Positions 62,401 through 64,000 of a stretch of DNA of 64,000 nucleotides are shown piece by piece. A program made the translations under genes and the position numbers. The DNA comes from Phaeotremella fagi. Taxonomy: Eukaryota > Basidiomycota > Tremellomycetes > Tremellales > Phaeotremellaceae. Position 1 is the stretch's first letter. Every line of letters starts with the position of its first letter. Location: positions 1,473,634 through 1,537,633 of the forward strand of contig BCHU01000001.1 in NCBI GenBank assembly GCA_001599715.1, written 5' to 3'. The notes beneath the pieces are model-generated. The model searched no databases. It was given only the letters and a program-made list of their open reading frames with translations, and was not told the DNA's origin.

Positions 62401-64000
62401 ATACCATTCTCCCTCCGTGAACTTGTGGAAACAGCCCTGGATACGATGGCCCCAGTAGCGCAAAAGAAGAATATCGAAATCTGCTTGACCAGCTCTTTCA
62501 AACAGGACCCTCCTGGATTGTTAGGAGATCCCTTCCGTATCAAACAGGTTCTTCTCAATTTCATGTCTAATGCTGTTAAATTCACACCTGCCAATGGGCA
62601 AGTGACTGTTCGTTGGAGAACCGAGAAGGACTCGGATGATAAGATCAGAGTTATCTTAGATGTTCAAGACACCGGCGTTGGGATTCCCGCTCAAAGTAAG
62701 TCAAGGTATATGAGTAAGTACTCACCGTTCGCAGAAATGGACAAGCTTTTCCATTCGTTCAGTCAACTGGATGCTTCGATAACGAGATCGTATGGGGGAA
62801 GTGGACTTGGTCTTATTATTTCCAAAAACCTTGCGATCCTTCTTGGAGGAGATTGTACAGCCGCTTCCGTTTATGGTAAAGGAAGTACTTTTACATTTAG
62901 CTTCGTCGCCGAGAGGCATTCAACCGGATATGTTGAATACGAAGCTTTCAAAATTTCACGAAGTTGTTTCATACTTTGTCCAGCCGGACCATGGTGGGAT
63001 ATGCTTGGTGAAAAGTGAGTGTTGATCACTGTGCCATAGATGTACTTATGCTGATCGACGTCCAGCCTACAACTGCTAAACTGTGATCCTGTCCGTTTCG
63101 TCGACTCTGTCTCCAAAAGTATTGCGGAGGGTTACCCTAAAGGATTGGATGATGGTATGAAGTACGATGTGATCTTCGTCGATACACAAATGGTCAACGA
63201 AAATGACGTCAAGGAAATGCAGCGTTTGCAATCTCAAGCTAAAGTGAGTTTTTGGTGAGAGGATTATGACTGATTATCAGTTCATCTATCTCGTTCGCGC
63301 GATGGACTTAGCCGATTCCATGAGAAGATTCGACATAAAGGTGAGTGTTTGAAAACTATGTTTTCTATCTTTGCTGATGTGGGATTAGCGAGAATCGATC
63401 GTAGCGAGACCCATAAAGTTCACTAGTCTGTATAATGCTCTTGTCCCTACTACGGTATGTTGCTTTCAGCTCAAAAATTGCGTCAAATACTGAGTTATCT
63501 GGGTAGGGGCCGGACAGTACCAAAGCAATTGTTACAAATCAAGGTCAAGGCGAGAAGGCGTTGAAGAAGAAGAAGATCAATAAACAACTCTCTATCTCCT
63601 GTCCACTAGACATTCTCTTGGTGGACGACAACCCAGTGAATATCAGTGTGGGATCCAGGATACTCGAAATGTTCGGTTACGCAAATATCGCGACTGCTAC
63701 CGACGGTTTGAAAGCTGTCGAAGCGGCTGAAGCACATCAATACGATCTCATCTTGTGTGATCTGTCAATGCCAATCTGTTCTGGGTTCGAGGCTCAAGAA
63801 CGAATCAAAGCTAGTCCTTTAGCTGGAGATCCTTGTATTGTTGCCTTAACCGCCAACGCCGACATGGTAAGTTTTATATTGACTTTCGTTTCTTTCACGG
63901 CTGATATGAGAAAATCAGGAAACACAACAACAATGTGCTCAAGCCGGATTTTTCTCGTATCTCTCCAAACCCATGAACATCCCCAAACTTGAAAATATCT
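56484..64000 (+). CDS. large hybrid histidine kinase (degenerate protein kinase, AAA ATPase, GAF, HisKA, HATPase, receiver), 3' truncated
   Basis: Order of domains: a kinase-like fold with RRNLRYLAPETVTSRRASPV and GDIYSFGVLAYEM but no recognisable HRD or DFG; a STAND/AAA-type ATPase with Walker A LWGLSGSGKS and Walker B LILIVDDIQW; a long helical region; a GAF domain (VRADYAAIALFDDSDQSTLR); coiled coil VEQRTKELSNALQAK; H-box FLSQCSHELRSPLSAVLG; N-box NFMSNAVKF; DTGVGIP and YGGSGLGLIISK; then a receiver domain with ILLVDDNPVN, LILCDLSMPICSGFEA (phosphoacceptor Asp) and YLSKP. The HATPase and receiver are complete or nearly so; the window ends just after LSKPMNIPKLENI. This matches the Chk1/Mak2/Phk-type group of fungal hybrid kinases, which sense oxidative or other stress and pass phosphate to Ypd1. 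The N-terminal kinase is probably a pseudokinase. Confidence 0.88.

Overview
The window is fungal nuclear DNA. It holds 24 protein-coding genes, the last one cut by the right edge, on both strands with short intergenic gaps. Almost every gene is broken by many introns of about 50-60 nt with GT...AG ends, several around exons of 7-17 nt. This intron density, together with a tetraspanin carrying a CCG motif, an RPT5/HSP90/YPD1 gene set and a kinase-AAA-GAF hybrid histidine kinase, fits a basidiomycete yeast of the Tremellales (Cryptococcus/Kwoniella-like). The taxonomic call is inference; no marker gene settles it. I saw no tRNA, rRNA, CRISPR or intact transposon.

Left third (1-22.3 kb): a TVP38/VTT membrane protein; two head-to-tail PIF1 helicases, the first with an N-terminal RNase H1-type hybrid-binding domain; a tubby/LURP-like protein; the phosphorelay protein YPD1 (minus strand); a DUF2347/DENN-related protein; proteasome ATPase RPT5; a divergent unknown nuclear-looking protein; and HSP90.

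Middle (22.8-47.8 kb): a Zn2Cys6 regulator, a 2-hydroxyacid dehydrogenase, a membrane-anchored amidohydrolase, DNA polymerase alpha subunit B (POL12), an aspartate/glutamate carrier with EF hands (AGC1), an RGG-rich protein, an LRR-like protein with a long basic disordered tail, the proteasome tether STS1/Cut8, the GTPase RBG1/DRG1 and a tetraspanin.

Right third (48-64 kb): a GH13 maltase, a 6-phosphogluconate dehydrogenase homologue, a sulfite efflux pump (SSU1-like), a GNAT acetyltransferase and a very large hybrid histidine kinase (degenerate kinase domain, AAA-type ATPase, GAF, HisKA, HATPase, receiver). YPD1 at 12 kb is the expected phosphoacceptor of this kinase, so two ends of one phosphorelay lie in the window. 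RPT5 and STS1 likewise belong to one system, the nuclear proteasome.

The most unusual non-coding signal is in the divergent promoter between the 6PGDH homologue and the sulfite pump: five tandem perfect hairpins (53163-53248) whose stems all differ but whose loop is always CGACAG, followed by repeats of GGAGTATGGT that end in a 9-bp inverted repeat. The most unusual coding signals are the hybrid-binding domain fused to one PIF1 paralogue and a set of micro-exons, including a 12-nt last exon that encodes only the proteasome-docking tail of RPT5.
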